Assembly (NCBI GenBank): GCA_947579665.1
Contig: OX388350.1
Coordinates: forward strand, 42,999,393 to 43,063,392
Length of the DNA: 64,000 nucleotides
Direction: 5' to 3'
DNA from: Sympetrum striolatum
Lineage: Eukaryota > Arthropoda > Insecta > Odonata > Libellulidae
The notes beneath the pieces are model-generated. The model did not search any database, had not been told where the DNA came from, and saw nothing but the letters and a program-made list of their open reading frames with translations. Both the position numbers and the translations under genes were made by a program. How positions within the stretch are numbered: the first letter of the stretch is position 1; every line of letters starts with the position of its first letter. This document shows, piece after piece, positions 24,680 through 36,012 of this stretch.

Positions 24680-25689
24680 CATGTGCTGGCCACATCAGAT
24701 TTTTTTTGTTTAACTCCGTCATGGAATAATTGAATTTGATTGTAGCATAAGTGGGGCACTCCATTATAACCTCTTGGTTTATTGGGTATTATAAAACTTA
24801 ATCTCTACTTTGTCTTTCCAAATCTTATATTTATTGATTAAAAATCAAGTAAATCAATATGCTTTTACTATGTATTTAATTAACATTCTTTTACAGAACT
24901 TTTCTCCTCTGCCCTTTGATATAGTACGTCATTGCAATGCCCTAGTTATACACGATGTATGCTCAGTACTTCAGTGAACCACCTAATTATAAAGTACACT
25001 GCATTGAATTATTCCATGCACTACATTACATGATTCAGCACAGCACGTAATTATAATACATTAAAGCGTTGCATTATACAGAGGCGCATCTAGGGTGCTT
25101 GACGTCCGGCGGTGGATGATTTTATGGCCCCTGACTGCTACTTACGCATCTAAGGGCCTTGATGAAGTCCGCGGACAGATGCGGTGTTCCTGCCGCGCCA
25201 TAAATAGGAGTGACTCTAATTATAAATCAACATGCCCATTTATCTTAAAATTGAGCAATAACTATATACGAGCATTTATGAAATTATACATTTATAGTGT
25301 ATAAAGTTTACTGGAGAAATGTTTTTGCCTAAGCCCGAAGTTCGGAAATGATCTTGCCATTTTGCGAAATAGCATTCGGTAATCGGCCTAAGCCAGAAAA
25401 TAAAAGTTTTTAGCAAATTTAGGTGGAACTTTATAATTTAAAACTTTATATCGATTATTAAATTACATTTTTTCTAACTAACCAGAGAAAAGTATCGCTG
25501 CCTCATCTGAACTAAATGCATTATTTTTTTATGGAATATCTGCTCGAACATGATGACGTTGATATATTATTTTAAAACAGTTTGAAAGGTGTACTATCTG
25601 TAGTAATACGAGTTCATTATTATATTTTAATGTAATATTTTATAATTTATTATTGTACATTATTATTATTATTATTGTAATTTAGTATT
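24680..25689. other. AT-rich non-coding
   Basis: No gene recognised. 25100-25210 is slightly GC-richer. An ATT trinucleotide run (about 25659-25677) directly borders the repeat that starts at 25690. Confidence 0.55.
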
Positions 25690-26250
25690 GTAATTTAGGT
25701 ACTTCCCGATATGCTATCCACTTCAAACTTTGCATAAAATAAGATCAAGTCCTTACAAATCAAACTGTGCATATACAGCTTACAATAGATCCTGGGTTCG
25801 ACACCAGGCGTCTCTACAATCAGTAACTGATCCGATTTTTAAGAATTATTTTGAACCCGTTCCCTTTAATATTGAAACTTGAAATTCGGCATATAGATAG
25901 AGATTATAGATGCATTTCAAAAACATATTTTAGAATTCGAAGATCGTCCTTGGTTCGGATACAGAGAGCCATTTACAATCGTGAAAAGTAGAACGTAGTT
26001 TGAGGCAGTTGCAGAAAATATTTAAACTTGAATTTACGCACATACTTATAAATGGTGAACTTCCGTTGTACTGCATAGAAGCTTCACCAGAAAGACCCGG
26101 GTTCGATGCCAGACGATTACATGGCTGCGAATTTTAAGAATCTTTTCAGTCGTTTTTTTTTTCTTTTGAGCACCGTCCCGATATAATGCCAACATGAAAT
26201 CAGTGTTGTCGATCTGCTTGCAGTATGCAAGCTACATTTTACTCGTATAT
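25690..26250 (+). repeat. Three-module tRNA-like repeat (inverted partner of 37.4 kb)
   Basis: Three B-box-like words GGTTCGA or GGTTCGG lie at 25795-25801, 25952-25958 and 26100-26106. The first and third sit in small T-arm hairpins (CCTGG...CCAGG in the first). The whole segment matches the reverse complement of 37428-37985: shared words include TTTAGGTACTTCCC, ACTTCAAACTTTGCAT, CAAACTGTGCAT, ACAGCTTACAAT, AGACCCGGGTTCGATGCC and CTTGCAGTATGCAAGCTACA. Module spacing (157 then 148) equals that of the partner. The left end stops at an ATT microsatellite, where the partner continues with three more modules, so this copy is truncated. Confidence 0.88.
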
Positions 26251-28152
26251 ATATATTGATGTAGTCAATGAAGAGTGGTGATTGTCACCCTAGGGGTATT
26301 CCCAATAATGCATTTTCAAATGTAAGGCGTAAAGGGTAAGGAAAAAATATTATTATTATTAATTACCTAATTAAATTTTGGTAATTAAGCCATCGGATCG
26401 ACTTTATTTTTGGAATAATTTGGGATGGGTTGAGTCCGATTGGGTGAGAAGGCCAGGAATTGCAAATTACATAGGTTATAAATTCGGAAGTGTCAAGTCT
26501 ACATTTCCGTGAATTTTAATGCGAAAATTTTAATTCGCTAAGAACATGGAATTTTGGTCTGGGGGTTACCACCATTTCGCTAAATGACCGCCTAAGTAGC
26601 ATATTTTCAAGTACTTCGGACTGAGGCCGATTGTCCAATGACATTTTGCGAAATATCCGGTCAATTTATGACTTTGGTCGTAAAATATACCAGCACGTAA
26701 GAAATAAATATAATAATTGAATTTAATTTAAACGCAATGAAACCGTCAAGTAAGGCGGTTCCTGAGTAAATTGCGTTCTTATACGGAAGGGAAAATGACT
26801 CGGGACGACTGTGACGCACAGAGTGACGGCAATTCAAAGTGCATTAATCCAGAAAGAAAAGGCGAGTTTTCCGAACAGCCTCCCGCAATCCACTTCTCAA
26901 GCTATATTTATCCCCGCAGTCGGTGCCTTAACCGTGGGACTCCATTCCGGTTGATTAAACGGCTTCGACGCAGAAAATAAGAGAGGGAAGGAGGTATTCT
27001 TCCTGAGTGTTCTATTTGCGGCCATCAAGGACGAGATTGCGAAGGGAGACGAAGAGGCATCATTCTTGCAGCTCGTTATTGTGTCTCGCGGAGTGATCCA
27101 GCCAAAAGAGAAATTCCCGAAAAAATTTTCGTTTTATATCGTCAGGTCACGTGGGTTTTTGACTCCGTTTTCGTGCTCTGCCTGTACCGGATAGGTTTCG
27201 CGGAGCCGGTTTTTCCGCTGGAGAATAGAGGCTAGACTTCCTCCTTTCCTTAGTGCTCTGTTGCTTCATAGGCTGTTACGAAAAAGGTTTTGTTGGATTC
27301 TATATCGGAAATTCTTCGGAAAAAATTTCTATCGGTATTGTACGACTGGCAGGATAAAATCCCATTGATTTTGTTTCTCTCAGAGGTGTCAAGTACTTCG
27401 TTGATGCTCTTGTACTTGTCCTATAGACAATTATATTCTCTGCTCTAGCCTTAGCCCAGCATGGGTACCCTCTATCCTGAAAGGCTCTTTGGGTAGTGCG
27501 GTTCTCCGTTAATAAACAGGTTACGTGGGGTCTGGTTTTGCTATTTCCTAAATAGTACGGGGAAATTTGGTAGCCAGAATTAGCTTGACATGTGATACCT
27601 CGCCGGACGTTTCCTCGCCTCGGAGATTTCTGTCTGGTACAATTTCTCCATTTTATGCTCGCCGATGTACAACTATGTCTTTTAATTTATCTTCACAGAT
27701 GGAAAATGGAAACAAGAAACATTAATTCCTTTAGGGCAGGAAGAGGGAGATTCACCTATCAATGACGAGGTGATTATCACTACTTCTTTGAGTTCTCTTA
27801 CAGATTTGTCTATCTTTGAACTGTGTTTTCACGTGTATTCTACTGCTTTTCTTACTGTGTTGATGTCGACCATAAGGGGTTAAATGTCATTTTCAAGGTT
27901 GATAGCAGCTCAGGAATCGATTAGAGGTCGACAGGAAAATTTCAAATAAAATTTGCTGTGAAAGGACTTAAAAAAGAAAAATTGTGATTTAGTAGACTAG
28001 TGCGGAAGTCCTTATGCAAGATTTATTTTTTGTCTCCGTAGAGAAACTTTTCATAAATCTCTTACGTTTCGGGCCAATTTTTAGTTCGGCATAGTTGCTC
28101 GTTGGAACTTTCGCTCTCCAGGTTTGTGGTTTAAGGGCACGTAATGTAAGAA

Positions 28153-28518
28153 AATGTCTGACGAGGATTTGTTCAGCGAAGTAATGTCTGTCGAAAGAAA
28201 TTCCGTCGATTAAATGGCTGTCGATTAAATGTCCGTGGATTGAATTTATAGTTGTATAATTGTATACGATCGTATTTTAGTTTTTAATAAGACCGTGTTA
28301 TATTAGTATTCATTTTTATTTTGTTTCGTATCAAATAGACTTATAGATTTGTATTTTGTATAATACTGTATTATAATAGTATTAATTTTCATTTTGTATC
28401 TTATTATATTGATTGATGAATTTGTATTTTTTTATTTTTTATAGATTTTTATTTTATTTTGTTTTATCATTTGTATGTTATTACTACTTAAATGCATCGA
28501 TCAAATGTCCGTCGAGGA
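28153..28518 (+). repeat. Cluster of ATGTCCGTCGA-type words
   Basis: The words AATGTCTGACGA (28153), AATGTCTGTCGA (28183), TCCGTCGATTAAATG (28202), GCTGTCGATTAAATG (28217), TCCGTGGATTGAAT (28232) and TCAAATGTCCGTCGA (28501) are variants of one short unit, then AACGTCCGG. The units form a near-tandem run of 15-bp steps at 28202-28245. A 250-bp T-rich, G-poor block separates them from the last copy. Origin unknown; possibly part of a transposon end. Confidence 0.65.
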
Positions 28519-29857
28519 AACGTCCGGAAACAATATTTCCTTCGTGGAATATTCCTCGTTGAGGGGTTTTAGCGGAATCGATCGACAAGCAATCGTTTGC
28601 GAAGTATCGCCCTAGAACCCTCACGAAGAGATGAAAGTTGTTTTCCAAACAAAGTCATGTCGTTCGGGCGAAGGTAAAAACGATCGCCGATTCTTTTTAC
28701 GGGCGCACTTGAGAATGCGAATGGACATTTTTACGGCGCAATGTTTCCTTTTTCCCTTTATCAGAGTTCGGTCTTTGTTTTCGGACCGCGATTTTCTCGA
28801 ATAATTGATTCGGGTCTAGGAACTCGGCGCAGTTTGTTTGCGCTTTGTGCCCCGAAGGGAACTTTCCGGGGTGTCATTTAACTTTAGAATCGCTCCAATC
28901 GAGTCGCTGGAATGCATTCCTTGGCTCTGCCTTTCCTTTGTAGCGCTCTTCTCGATTCGTTCGTTTTGGAGCCGGATTCCACTTTTCCCGCTACTGTCGG
29001 AAACTTTTCCTGTTTTCGGGCTTGAATGGAATGATGGGATTGCATCGGGTGAATTATTAGCTCATTATTCCAGCCTTCGCGACCAATTAGTTTTTAAATT
29101 CATTGCCTTAAGAGAATTTGAACGCGAGATGTAAGGTTACGTTGATAGTTCATGGTGGGTCATTCAAACGTTTCTTTTTTATATATTATTTATTATATTA
29201 AATAATAATTTAATAATTTCAGCAGATGGTCCTCCCTTTATGTTAATTTACTACGAAGTGAATAATTTGAAAGACCAGCAACTATATGCAATATAACAAA
29301 TATATGCTAGGAACTTTCTCCTAAAATTTAAATTAACTAAGGCAGTATTGAGAATGAATTAAAAGAACTCAACATTCTGGTTGCCACATAAAATTATTAT
29401 CAAAACCGGACGACTTGTTTCAATGCACTAGCATCTCAAGTTAAAGAAATTCTTCGCAAACCACGACTAATAAATACCCCCGGGAATTAGTTGTCAGTAT
29501 TAAATAAAACTTTTATGCGGAAACCGGAATTTGTAGTTCTTTTCCATGAATAACGCTAATAGGTACCACAAAGTGAAGACTTAAGTAATTAATTGTGTAT
29601 TTAACTGAGGTTGTTTAGTATTAATAATGATCTCGACTTCTTTTGGCCGAATTTTAGGCTTAGACAGGCAATGCACTATGAAAGATCTTTGACAAAAGAG
29701 TTCTTCTATTAAATTTTGTATAAATTCGTATAAAAGTTAAGTGATAAAGATAATGTGATGAACACAAAGTAGCTTTATACACTACGTAAAAGTTGTTATG
29801 AAATATTTATTAAATTTTAGTTTGAGTACAGCTATGGATATAGATATGGATAGTAAC

Positions 29858-29899
29858 ATCGCGCAATCCACAACCTCACTAGGTTGTGGATTGCGCGAT
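29858..29899. repeat. Perfect 19-bp hairpin with 4-nt loop
   Basis: ATCGCGCAATCCACAACCT (29858-29876) is exactly complementary to 29881-29899, with the loop CACT. The stem is much GC-richer than its surroundings. It is not followed by a T run and there is no neighbouring gene, so a terminator role is not indicated. It may be a fold-back remnant of a mobile element. Confidence 0.93.
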
Positions 29900-31039
29900 C
29901 TTACTTCATAGAATGCCATGGCACAGAAGAAATACACTTTGTACATAATCCCCATGATTTATTAAGAAGACCAGTTGTGCAACGAGTGTAGTATCGTCAG
30001 CAGCACCTGAAGAAATTGTGGAAATACACTAACGATTTTTATTGCTTCGTTCTATCTTTTGTTCTCTTTTCCTTTGCTTTTTTTGTAGAAGTAAGTTATC
30101 TTTACGGACTAGTAAAACTTACACAGAATATAGCCAATACGCTGCCCACGTGCCACCCGATCATTTTTCAAGATATTGAAAATGTTTAAAATTTTTCTTC
30201 CCTCGTCCGTGTTGAAGATTTTATGCTGAGCTTAACACACCCTTTTAACTATGGTAGGATGAAATGAATTAAGCATTGAAATATGCGCACCATTGTGTTT
30301 GTAATTATGGAAATATTTGCTCCATTTTCGGAATGGCCGCAATGCATCCTTCATCTTATGCACACCGCATAACTGATATGTGGTTCCTCTACCGTCAGCT
30401 GAAGCGCTGTAAGGAATTCGCGGCATTTAATAATATCATTCACCTAGAGAAATCTCGCGGCAGTATTTTGGTAATGGTATGCTACGTAGGATTCTCTCAA
30501 TTAGATTAAAAGGTTATAAGTATTGGCATCTCTGTTTGCTCGTACGTACTAGTTCATTTATGGGAGTAGAATGCTTCCCAATCGTCTCCACCGTAGGTTT
30601 GGGGTGTTTATTGAAAGGCGAATCTAAGAACCCAATGAATGCCAATTATCTCGCCTTTAATGTACGGGGCGCGGTATATGGGAATAGGATTTATGCTCCG
30701 AGTTGAAATTGTGCTGTCGTTGCGGTTCTCCCTTTCTCTGTGGAGGTAATTCTTACTCATAAGTAAATGAAATGCTTCGTGCGATGAAATTTGAGTGCCT
30801 TCTATTATCTAAGTATTTATTGTGCTAAATGTATTACTTCATAATTTTATCTATCATTATTATATTAGTGGTGTAGTATTAGGATCAAAGCCTATTTTTA
30901 TTAGAGATTACCCCCATCCTTCTTGACTGGATTGTTTATTGTTTCAAGGTTTAAGGGTGATTATCATGAAAGAGGTTGCGTTGGAGACTTGTTATGTTTG
31001 TAGATTATAGCTCCTTAGGCAAATAATAAGTGGGGAATG

Positions 31040-31128
31040 TTGTTATTGGTGAAGATTCCTTTCTTGGGAATCATCTTTACCTAATCTGAATCTAATATCT
31101 CAATTTCGCTCTGAAATAAAGTCGATTA
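31040..31128 (+). mobile_element. Non-LTR retrotransposon 3' end (AATAAA-type)
   Basis: TCAATTTCGCTCTGAAATAAAG at about 31098-31119 matches the 3' ends at 42.6 and 51.3 kb (GCAATCTCGCC then AATAAA). It abuts the minus-strand element that ends at 31129, giving two retroelement 3' ends facing each other. The upstream limit is uncertain and no coding was read. Confidence 0.45.
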
Positions 31129-31860
31129 CTATTGTTTGTCTATGTCTATGTAAGAACCCTGCAAGCCGCCTTTCGGCGTTTGGCAGGGTGTGCAAGCAAC
31201 TGGACTATATTTTCGTAAACGGTTGCTTTCGCGTACACTTTGCGGAAAAAATGAATTTTTGAAGCGATTCGTTCTAGCATCTATTTCCCTAATATTTCTG
31301 GCAGTATCAGAACGGCCTATATAGCAAGGGGGTCGCATTATATCGGTTACATCATCTGAGAACGTAATTTCTCTGAACTTATTTAATAAATTTATCCTTT
31401 GAATTTTTCTTTTATCTTCTAATGATTCCCATCCCGCGTCCTGTAACATTTGAGTAACACTCGCTGTTTTATCGTAGCGATTCTTTACAAATCGTATCGC
31501 CTTTCGTTGTACTTTTTCTAAATCCCTAATATGACATTTCTCGGCGGGGTCCCATACACTACATGCATACATACTCAAGGTGAGGCCTAACTAACGCTAA
31601 GTAACATCGCTCGCGAACTTTTTCTTCGCTCCTACCGACTATTCTTTTAACGAAGCCGAATTTCTTAAGTGCTTTTCCACATATGTTACGGATGTGGGCA
31701 CTCCATGATAGATCATTCGTGAGAGTTACTACAAGATACTTCACCGATTCTACTGCCATTAGGTTTACCCCTAGGAGGCTGTAAGAATAATCATTTATTA
31801 TAGATTTGATATTGTTATTAGGATTTACTTCGTTTTAATTAAACATTATCTTCCCATACA
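31129..31860 (-). pseudogene. CR1/Jockey-group non-LTR retrotransposon, RT C-terminal part, broken
   Basis: This is the C-terminal part of a retrotransposon reverse transcriptase, which would copy the element RNA at a nicked target. Read on minus, two overlapping frames (31759-31559 and 31578-31129) carry KYLVVTLTNDLSW, ALVRPHLEY, CSVWDP, VQRKAIRFVKNRY and LLNKFREI in the order typical of the thumb region of these enzymes. The frames are split by a 4-bp duplication (GTAT on minus; 31567-31574) inside the conserved LEYACSVWDP stretch. Upstream, the reading continues through KIMFN to a TAA at about 31835, then LLGVNLM. The catalytic YxDD block and the endonuclease are absent, so the copy is 5'-truncated and dead. 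The 3' end has the hairpin CGCCGAAAGGCG (31167-31178 on minus) and a short CATAGA simple repeat. Confidence 0.9.
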
Positions 31861-31944
31861 CGCATGTTTAAATTTTTCCTACTAATAATTCGTTATTATA
31901 GCGTTTTATCGTTTAAATACAACGCTTTTAAATCGTGGCCCGAA

Positions 31945-32038
31945 AACTGACCTCGTAACAACTGAGCACTACTACCACTGATCGCTTGCGACAACTGACC
32001 GCGTATCAACTGAGCGCTACGACAACTGATCGCGTCTT
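31945..32038 (+). repeat. Minisatellite, 48-bp higher-order unit of three ~16-bp subunits
   Basis: Six subunits each contain ACTGA: variants of AACTGACCGCGTATC, AACTGAGCGCTACGAC and AACTGATCGCGTCTT, in the order A-B-C-A-B-C. The 48-bp period is set by AACTGACC at 31945 and 31993. CpG is frequent. It lies just beyond the 5' limit of the retrotransposon pseudogene but is not recognisably part of it. Confidence 0.82.
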
Positions 32039-32440
32039 ATTTTCAGTAAGCATTAAAGGAACGAAATATTAATTTAAAATTTGGAGCCCTGGTTGGGTAG
32101 ATAACATTCCTGCTCAAAACTGTTATCTACAAGAAAGCGTAGCAAAAACATTTAGTGATTTAAGTATCTACTTTAATCAGTATACGGTATAATGACTACC
32201 GCTCTATTGTTCCCGCAGAATTTCTATTGTTTTGTGTGATGTCCTTCAATTGATGTCGCGCAGTCAGTTGTCGTGGAACTGTTATAAATATGTAATGGAA
32301 ATTAAACTATCTTGGCGGAATGAAATTAAGCTCTCATTCCTTTATTCACTTTTTTATGACCTTTGCTTACTTGACTCAAACTCTTTTCAAACGTCCCGTG
32401 CATTTCTTCCTACGTTGATGATTGTTAAAGGAACTGTTTA
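32039..32440. other. Non-coding, nothing recognised
   Basis: Contains a short inverted repeat, GTAGATAACA (32097-32106) with TGTTATCTAC (32121-32130), and otherwise no recognised signal. Confidence 0.55.
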
Positions 32441-32960
32441 ATGAAGGTCTTGAAAAGAGAATCTGGATAAGATCGGAAAAAGTGTTGCCATAGACAATAT
32501 TGCGAGATTGATATGAAACTTTGGCTATGAAAGAAGGACTTCAAAAGGTTGGAGGTCTTCAAGATGTGGGCGTGTCATAGATTGGAAAAGTATTTTAGGT
32601 TGATAGGAAAATGTCATGGATGTGCTGAAGTTGGTGGGAGAAGATAGAGTTTTGATTGAAGTAATAATGCGACGGCAGAGGAAATGTATGGGTCAAATAT
32701 TAAGAGGATAGGGACTGGCGAAGAAAGTAATTGAATGTAGGATGCCAAAGAAAAGACAGAGTGAAACATGAATGCAGAATTTCGTACATGATATCAAGAT
32801 AGGGGTAAGCTATTATAAAAAAGTAAAGGATTTTAAGTTAGTAATTGTATGGGAAATAAATAGTTCGTCAAATGAAATAGTGATGCTGGTTATTAATTTT
32901 CAAAATAAATCTATATTATATCCTATTTTAAAAATGATTTCGTATTTTTTTCCATATCTA
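32441..32960 (+). pseudogene. Second-family non-LTR retrotransposon, RT C-terminal relic
   Basis: Reading plus with frame changes gives ETLAMKE, DFKRLEVFKMWACHRLEKYF, VLKLVGEDRVLIEVIMRRQ, RKCMGQILRG, a TAG stop, then LAKKVIECRMPKKRQ. This follows the C-terminal order seen in many insect endonuclease-reverse transcriptases (an LExFxMWxWRRMxK stretch, then VLxxVGExRxLI, RRxxxxxGHxLR and VIEGRMxGKR). At least two frameshifts and several stops show it is inactive. The catalytic blocks are not present. It belongs to a different family from the minus-strand relic 600 bp to the left. A 64-codon frame at 32772-32966 overlaps its 3' part. The ends are approximate. Confidence 0.75.
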
Positions 32961-33944
32961 TATTAGAAGATTAATGTTTGCTGTAGACGTCTTATAAGAA
33001 TCTGAAGTACATAGCTTACGGCCCTCGAAGTCGTATCCCCCTTTAAAGCGGTTAAAGGGTCGATATCTTAGGTAGGCATGCTCATCATATTTTCAGTGTG
33101 GTTTTGACGTTTCGAGTATATCATCATACACTTTTCGCGGAAGGATTATCTCCCTCGAAACTTGGGGCATCAGCCAGATGATGACGTTGTATCGTTGCGA
33201 ACGAATTTAACCGAGAAGAACGTACGGTAAAGTCTATCACTTTCATTGAATACATTTTCCACGCTATTTTGAACCCTGCGGCAGTTTATATTTTTACTTA
33301 AGTTGAAGGCTCTTGAGTGAGTATAGTGAAGCACGTTTAGATTTAGTCTTAAAAGAAAAAATTCTCTTTGAGTTACTAATTTCTCGCTTAATGATTGATA
33401 AGCTGAAGTGCCCGTTGATTCTCAATGGGGAAAATTGAAGTACGGTAAATTTTTAGCATTACTATTTGTACATAAAAAATCTAACATTTCTTATGGAACG
33501 TTCAACTAGTCCCTCGTTATCAAAAACTAAACTTTTCAATTTTACCAAAATTATAATAATTTGGAGCCAAAATATATGTTGGACGATTAGCATATAAATC
33601 TTTATGGGAATATCTTTCTCGTTAAATTTCTCATTTTTGTACGATGTTTCTTACTAATTTGAGTTTCAACAGAAATAATACCTGTAAGCGATTCAAGAAC
33701 TACACATCTATTTCTTATGAGAGGGCTTTTAATCGTCTGGGAACTGATTGGAGATCAATATAAACATCATAAAGAAGAATTTACCGTGGAGGCATTGTCT
33801 TCTAATAATGTATTAGTTTGGAAATTTTTGGTTATTAAGTTTTAGGTTTAACATACATACGCCCACATACATTAAAGCACTAATTTATTGTTTAACTTTT
33901 TACCTCAAAATTTAAATCAAGTTATGAGTTCTACTCATCTTTTG

Positions 33945-33992
33945 AAGATGGCAATTTAGTTGCCGAAATATGTATTGAGAATAATTACTGTT
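33945..33992 (+). other. Penelope-like/hammerhead-like motif, degenerate
   Basis: TTGAAGATGGCAA, then TTTAG, then TTGCCGAAATATG. The GGCAA/TTGCC stem sits between GAAGA and GAAA, resembling the CUGANGA...GAAA layout of hammerhead ribozymes and of motifs found with Penelope-like elements. The first core base reads T instead of C, and an extra T lies before the stem, so activity is unlikely. Confidence 0.3.
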
Positions 33993-34012
33993 TGTATACT
34001 TCCGCAAGACCG

Positions 34013-34028
34013 GTTGTTTGCAAACAAC
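34013..34028. repeat. Perfect 16-bp palindrome
   Basis: GTTGTTTGCAAACAAC reads identically on both strands. It lies 20-60 bp downstream of the Penelope-like motif and may be part of the same remnant. Confidence 0.85.
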
Positions 34029-35004
34029 GGCTTTTGGAAGATTTTATATCTCTAATGTAATATCACAGCCTTGTTCCTTTTCTCATTTTAGATATCTATA
34101 TTTCTAATTTCTATCTCAAAATTCACCTTATGTTCAATATCCTCGGTACGATATGCAGGAAAGATTCCGACTGTTTTCGTGGGTTCAACAACACGAACGA
34201 GGGAAAAGCCGAACGTGTTTCATTCCATACGAAATAAAACTTCAATTATTCGTGCAGTGGACGCAGGTAGGGAATAAAAAGCAACACCGGCTTACGTTAC
34301 ACCTGCCCTCTCTCCACTCCGCTATCTACCGTACTTTAAGGAATTAAAAAAGATGTGTCGTTCGTAGCTCTCTGGAAAAAGAGGAGACGACAAAGAGAAA
34401 TGAGAAACCGAGGGATAGCGAGATGATGCCGGTGATGAAGGGTGCGCGAAATTATCACGTTCGCTAAGATATTTCCTAAGAGCTATGATTTTATGAATGG
34501 TGATCATGCATATCCGCCCATCTCAGTCCAGTGTTTATTTCCTATCGAATTATTTGGTGACTTATGTAATAAAAGTATTCCAGATAGAATCCACTGCTTG
34601 AGCCTTTGTGTCCAAATAAAAGTTAAGTATTAGAAAAAAGGAAAGTATTTCGGATAGAATCCACTGGCTTGTTTCCAAATAATAATTCCTGTGGTTAGTA
34701 AAAGTTCATATTTTCATTTGTTCCCGAGTAATCCAGATGCTTAGCTTGATGTTGGAACCTTAATAAATATTTAAATTCATCTTTTGAACGTTAACATATG
34801 TTTATGGTCTTATAAATGTGGGTTTTGCCTAGAATATAAAAAGTAAGTTGGGTTGGTGATTGGAAAAAAAATTCGGAGGCAATGGTGATGGTTGGGAAAG
34901 AGTTATTATTGAATAATTAGTTTTTAATGGCAGTAGTTAAAAATCGATAGAGGATGTAAGTGGGTTAATTGTTGAGAGTTGAGAGGCTGCTAATGAAAGT
35001 AATT

Positions 35005-35062
35005 GAGGGTACAATACAAAGTCCATTTCCGCCATATAAAGACTTTATTATTATTATTATGA
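35005..35062 (+). mobile_element. Non-LTR retrotransposon 3' end (AATAAA-type), diverged
   Basis: TTTCCGCCATATAAAGAC followed by a TTATTATTATTATTA run matches the 3' ends at 42.6 and 51.3 kb (ATCTCGCCCTAATAAAG then TTATTAT). GAGGGTACAATACAAAG precedes it in place of AGGGTTGGATGTAAGAAG. The simple-repeat tail supports a retrotransposition origin. Confidence 0.5.
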
Positions 35063-35585
35063 TTACAAGAGATAAACAGAGGAGTAGATGCTGGATCACA
35101 TAAACGCTAGTAAAGAAAGAAAATTTGGAACACAGCTGTTAAAGAATTCATTCATGAGTGTTCTATCTTTCGGTAGGTTCATGCACAATCAAAATTCCCT
35201 ATCGGCATCTCCTTCATTTCCTTATAGTTAACCTCACCTCTTAGGTCAACCAACATCTTCTGTAGAGGTTAAAAATCTCACCTATTCACTCATGAAGAAG
35301 AAAGCATTGCTTCCGAAAGGCGCATTGATTTTTATTGAGTGCGGTGTCCATTCTTGTTTTCTCCGAACACCGGTGAATGAGACGAGGAACGCCACAAAGA
35401 CGGCTATTAGAGATTTTCAACCTCTAATAAAGGGTAGGGTAAGTTACCAATAAGTGAAGAAGATGGCGTTTGATGGAAGATGGTCTCGTAGGTATGTTTA
35501 ATCCACTTAAGCCTACCGAAAGTTTGATCACCTACGTATGTGTGTTTGAACGTTACGCAAGAAATTTGTTGAACTCTAAAATAAC

Positions 35586-35650
35586 GCCCCGTTGATATGA
35601 GGGTTATGGTGTTTTAAAACGCCGACAGCTGAGGTTCGATCCGTGGGGCT
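35586..35650 (+). repeat. tRNA-like remnant
   Basis: GCCCCGT (35586-35592) can pair with GTGGGGC (35643-35649) as a 7-bp acceptor stem with two G-T pairs, and a B-box-like AGGTTCGATCC (35632-35642) lies just before the 3' strand. The length of about 65 nt is short, and the T stem lacks bases on its 3' side, so this is not a working tRNA. It may be a degraded tRNA pseudogene or SINE head. Confidence 0.45.
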
Positions 35651-35976
35651 AAGGTCGCTGGCTTACGCCGGCATTTTTCGATAATTTGAGGCTTCGTGCC
35701 GCTTCAGCATCTAAAAGTTTGTACCAGAAAAAAGGGTTAAAAAAAAGTATAACGCAATCCACAATAGCTACGTTCCATTCCTTTTGTTCCTATTTTTGCA
35801 ACTTTATTCCACCAACTCTTTAACTCATTCACAAGCAAAGAATGGGAGACCTCTATTATTATAATTTCTATGAAGGTTATCTAGTACATGGCTGTGTTTA
35901 TATAGTGCTGGTAAATTTATCATAAATACTCGTCATACTAGATCTTTTTGGGTGGTTGTGGCATTGGCTTATTTAT

Positions 35977-36012
35977 TTACCATACTAGATGTTATTTTAT
36001 CTAGTATGGTAA
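35977..36012. repeat. Perfect 14-bp inverted repeat
   Basis: TTACCATACTAGAT (35977-35990) pairs with ATCTAGTATGGTAA (35999-36012) around an 8-nt loop. The word CATACTAGAT also occurs once more just upstream (35935-35944). Confidence 0.85.

Larger units (their letters stand above)
26251..31039. other. Non-coding stretch with two GC-rich patches
   Basis: No exon recognised. About 26740-27260 and 28500-29130 are GC- and CpG-richer than the surrounding AT-rich DNA. The first contains GTCACGTGGG (27146-27155, an E-box-type word). A 98-codon frame at 28838-29134 and 60-80-codon frames near 30230-30710 on both strands have no recognised motif. A cluster of GTCCGTCGA-type words and a perfect hairpin are listed separately. 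Confidence 0.55.

Noticed and set aside
35586..35650. Functional tRNA gene
   Set aside because: The acceptor stem pairs, but the T stem lacks bases and the total length is too short. No intact cloverleaf or anticodon can be assigned.
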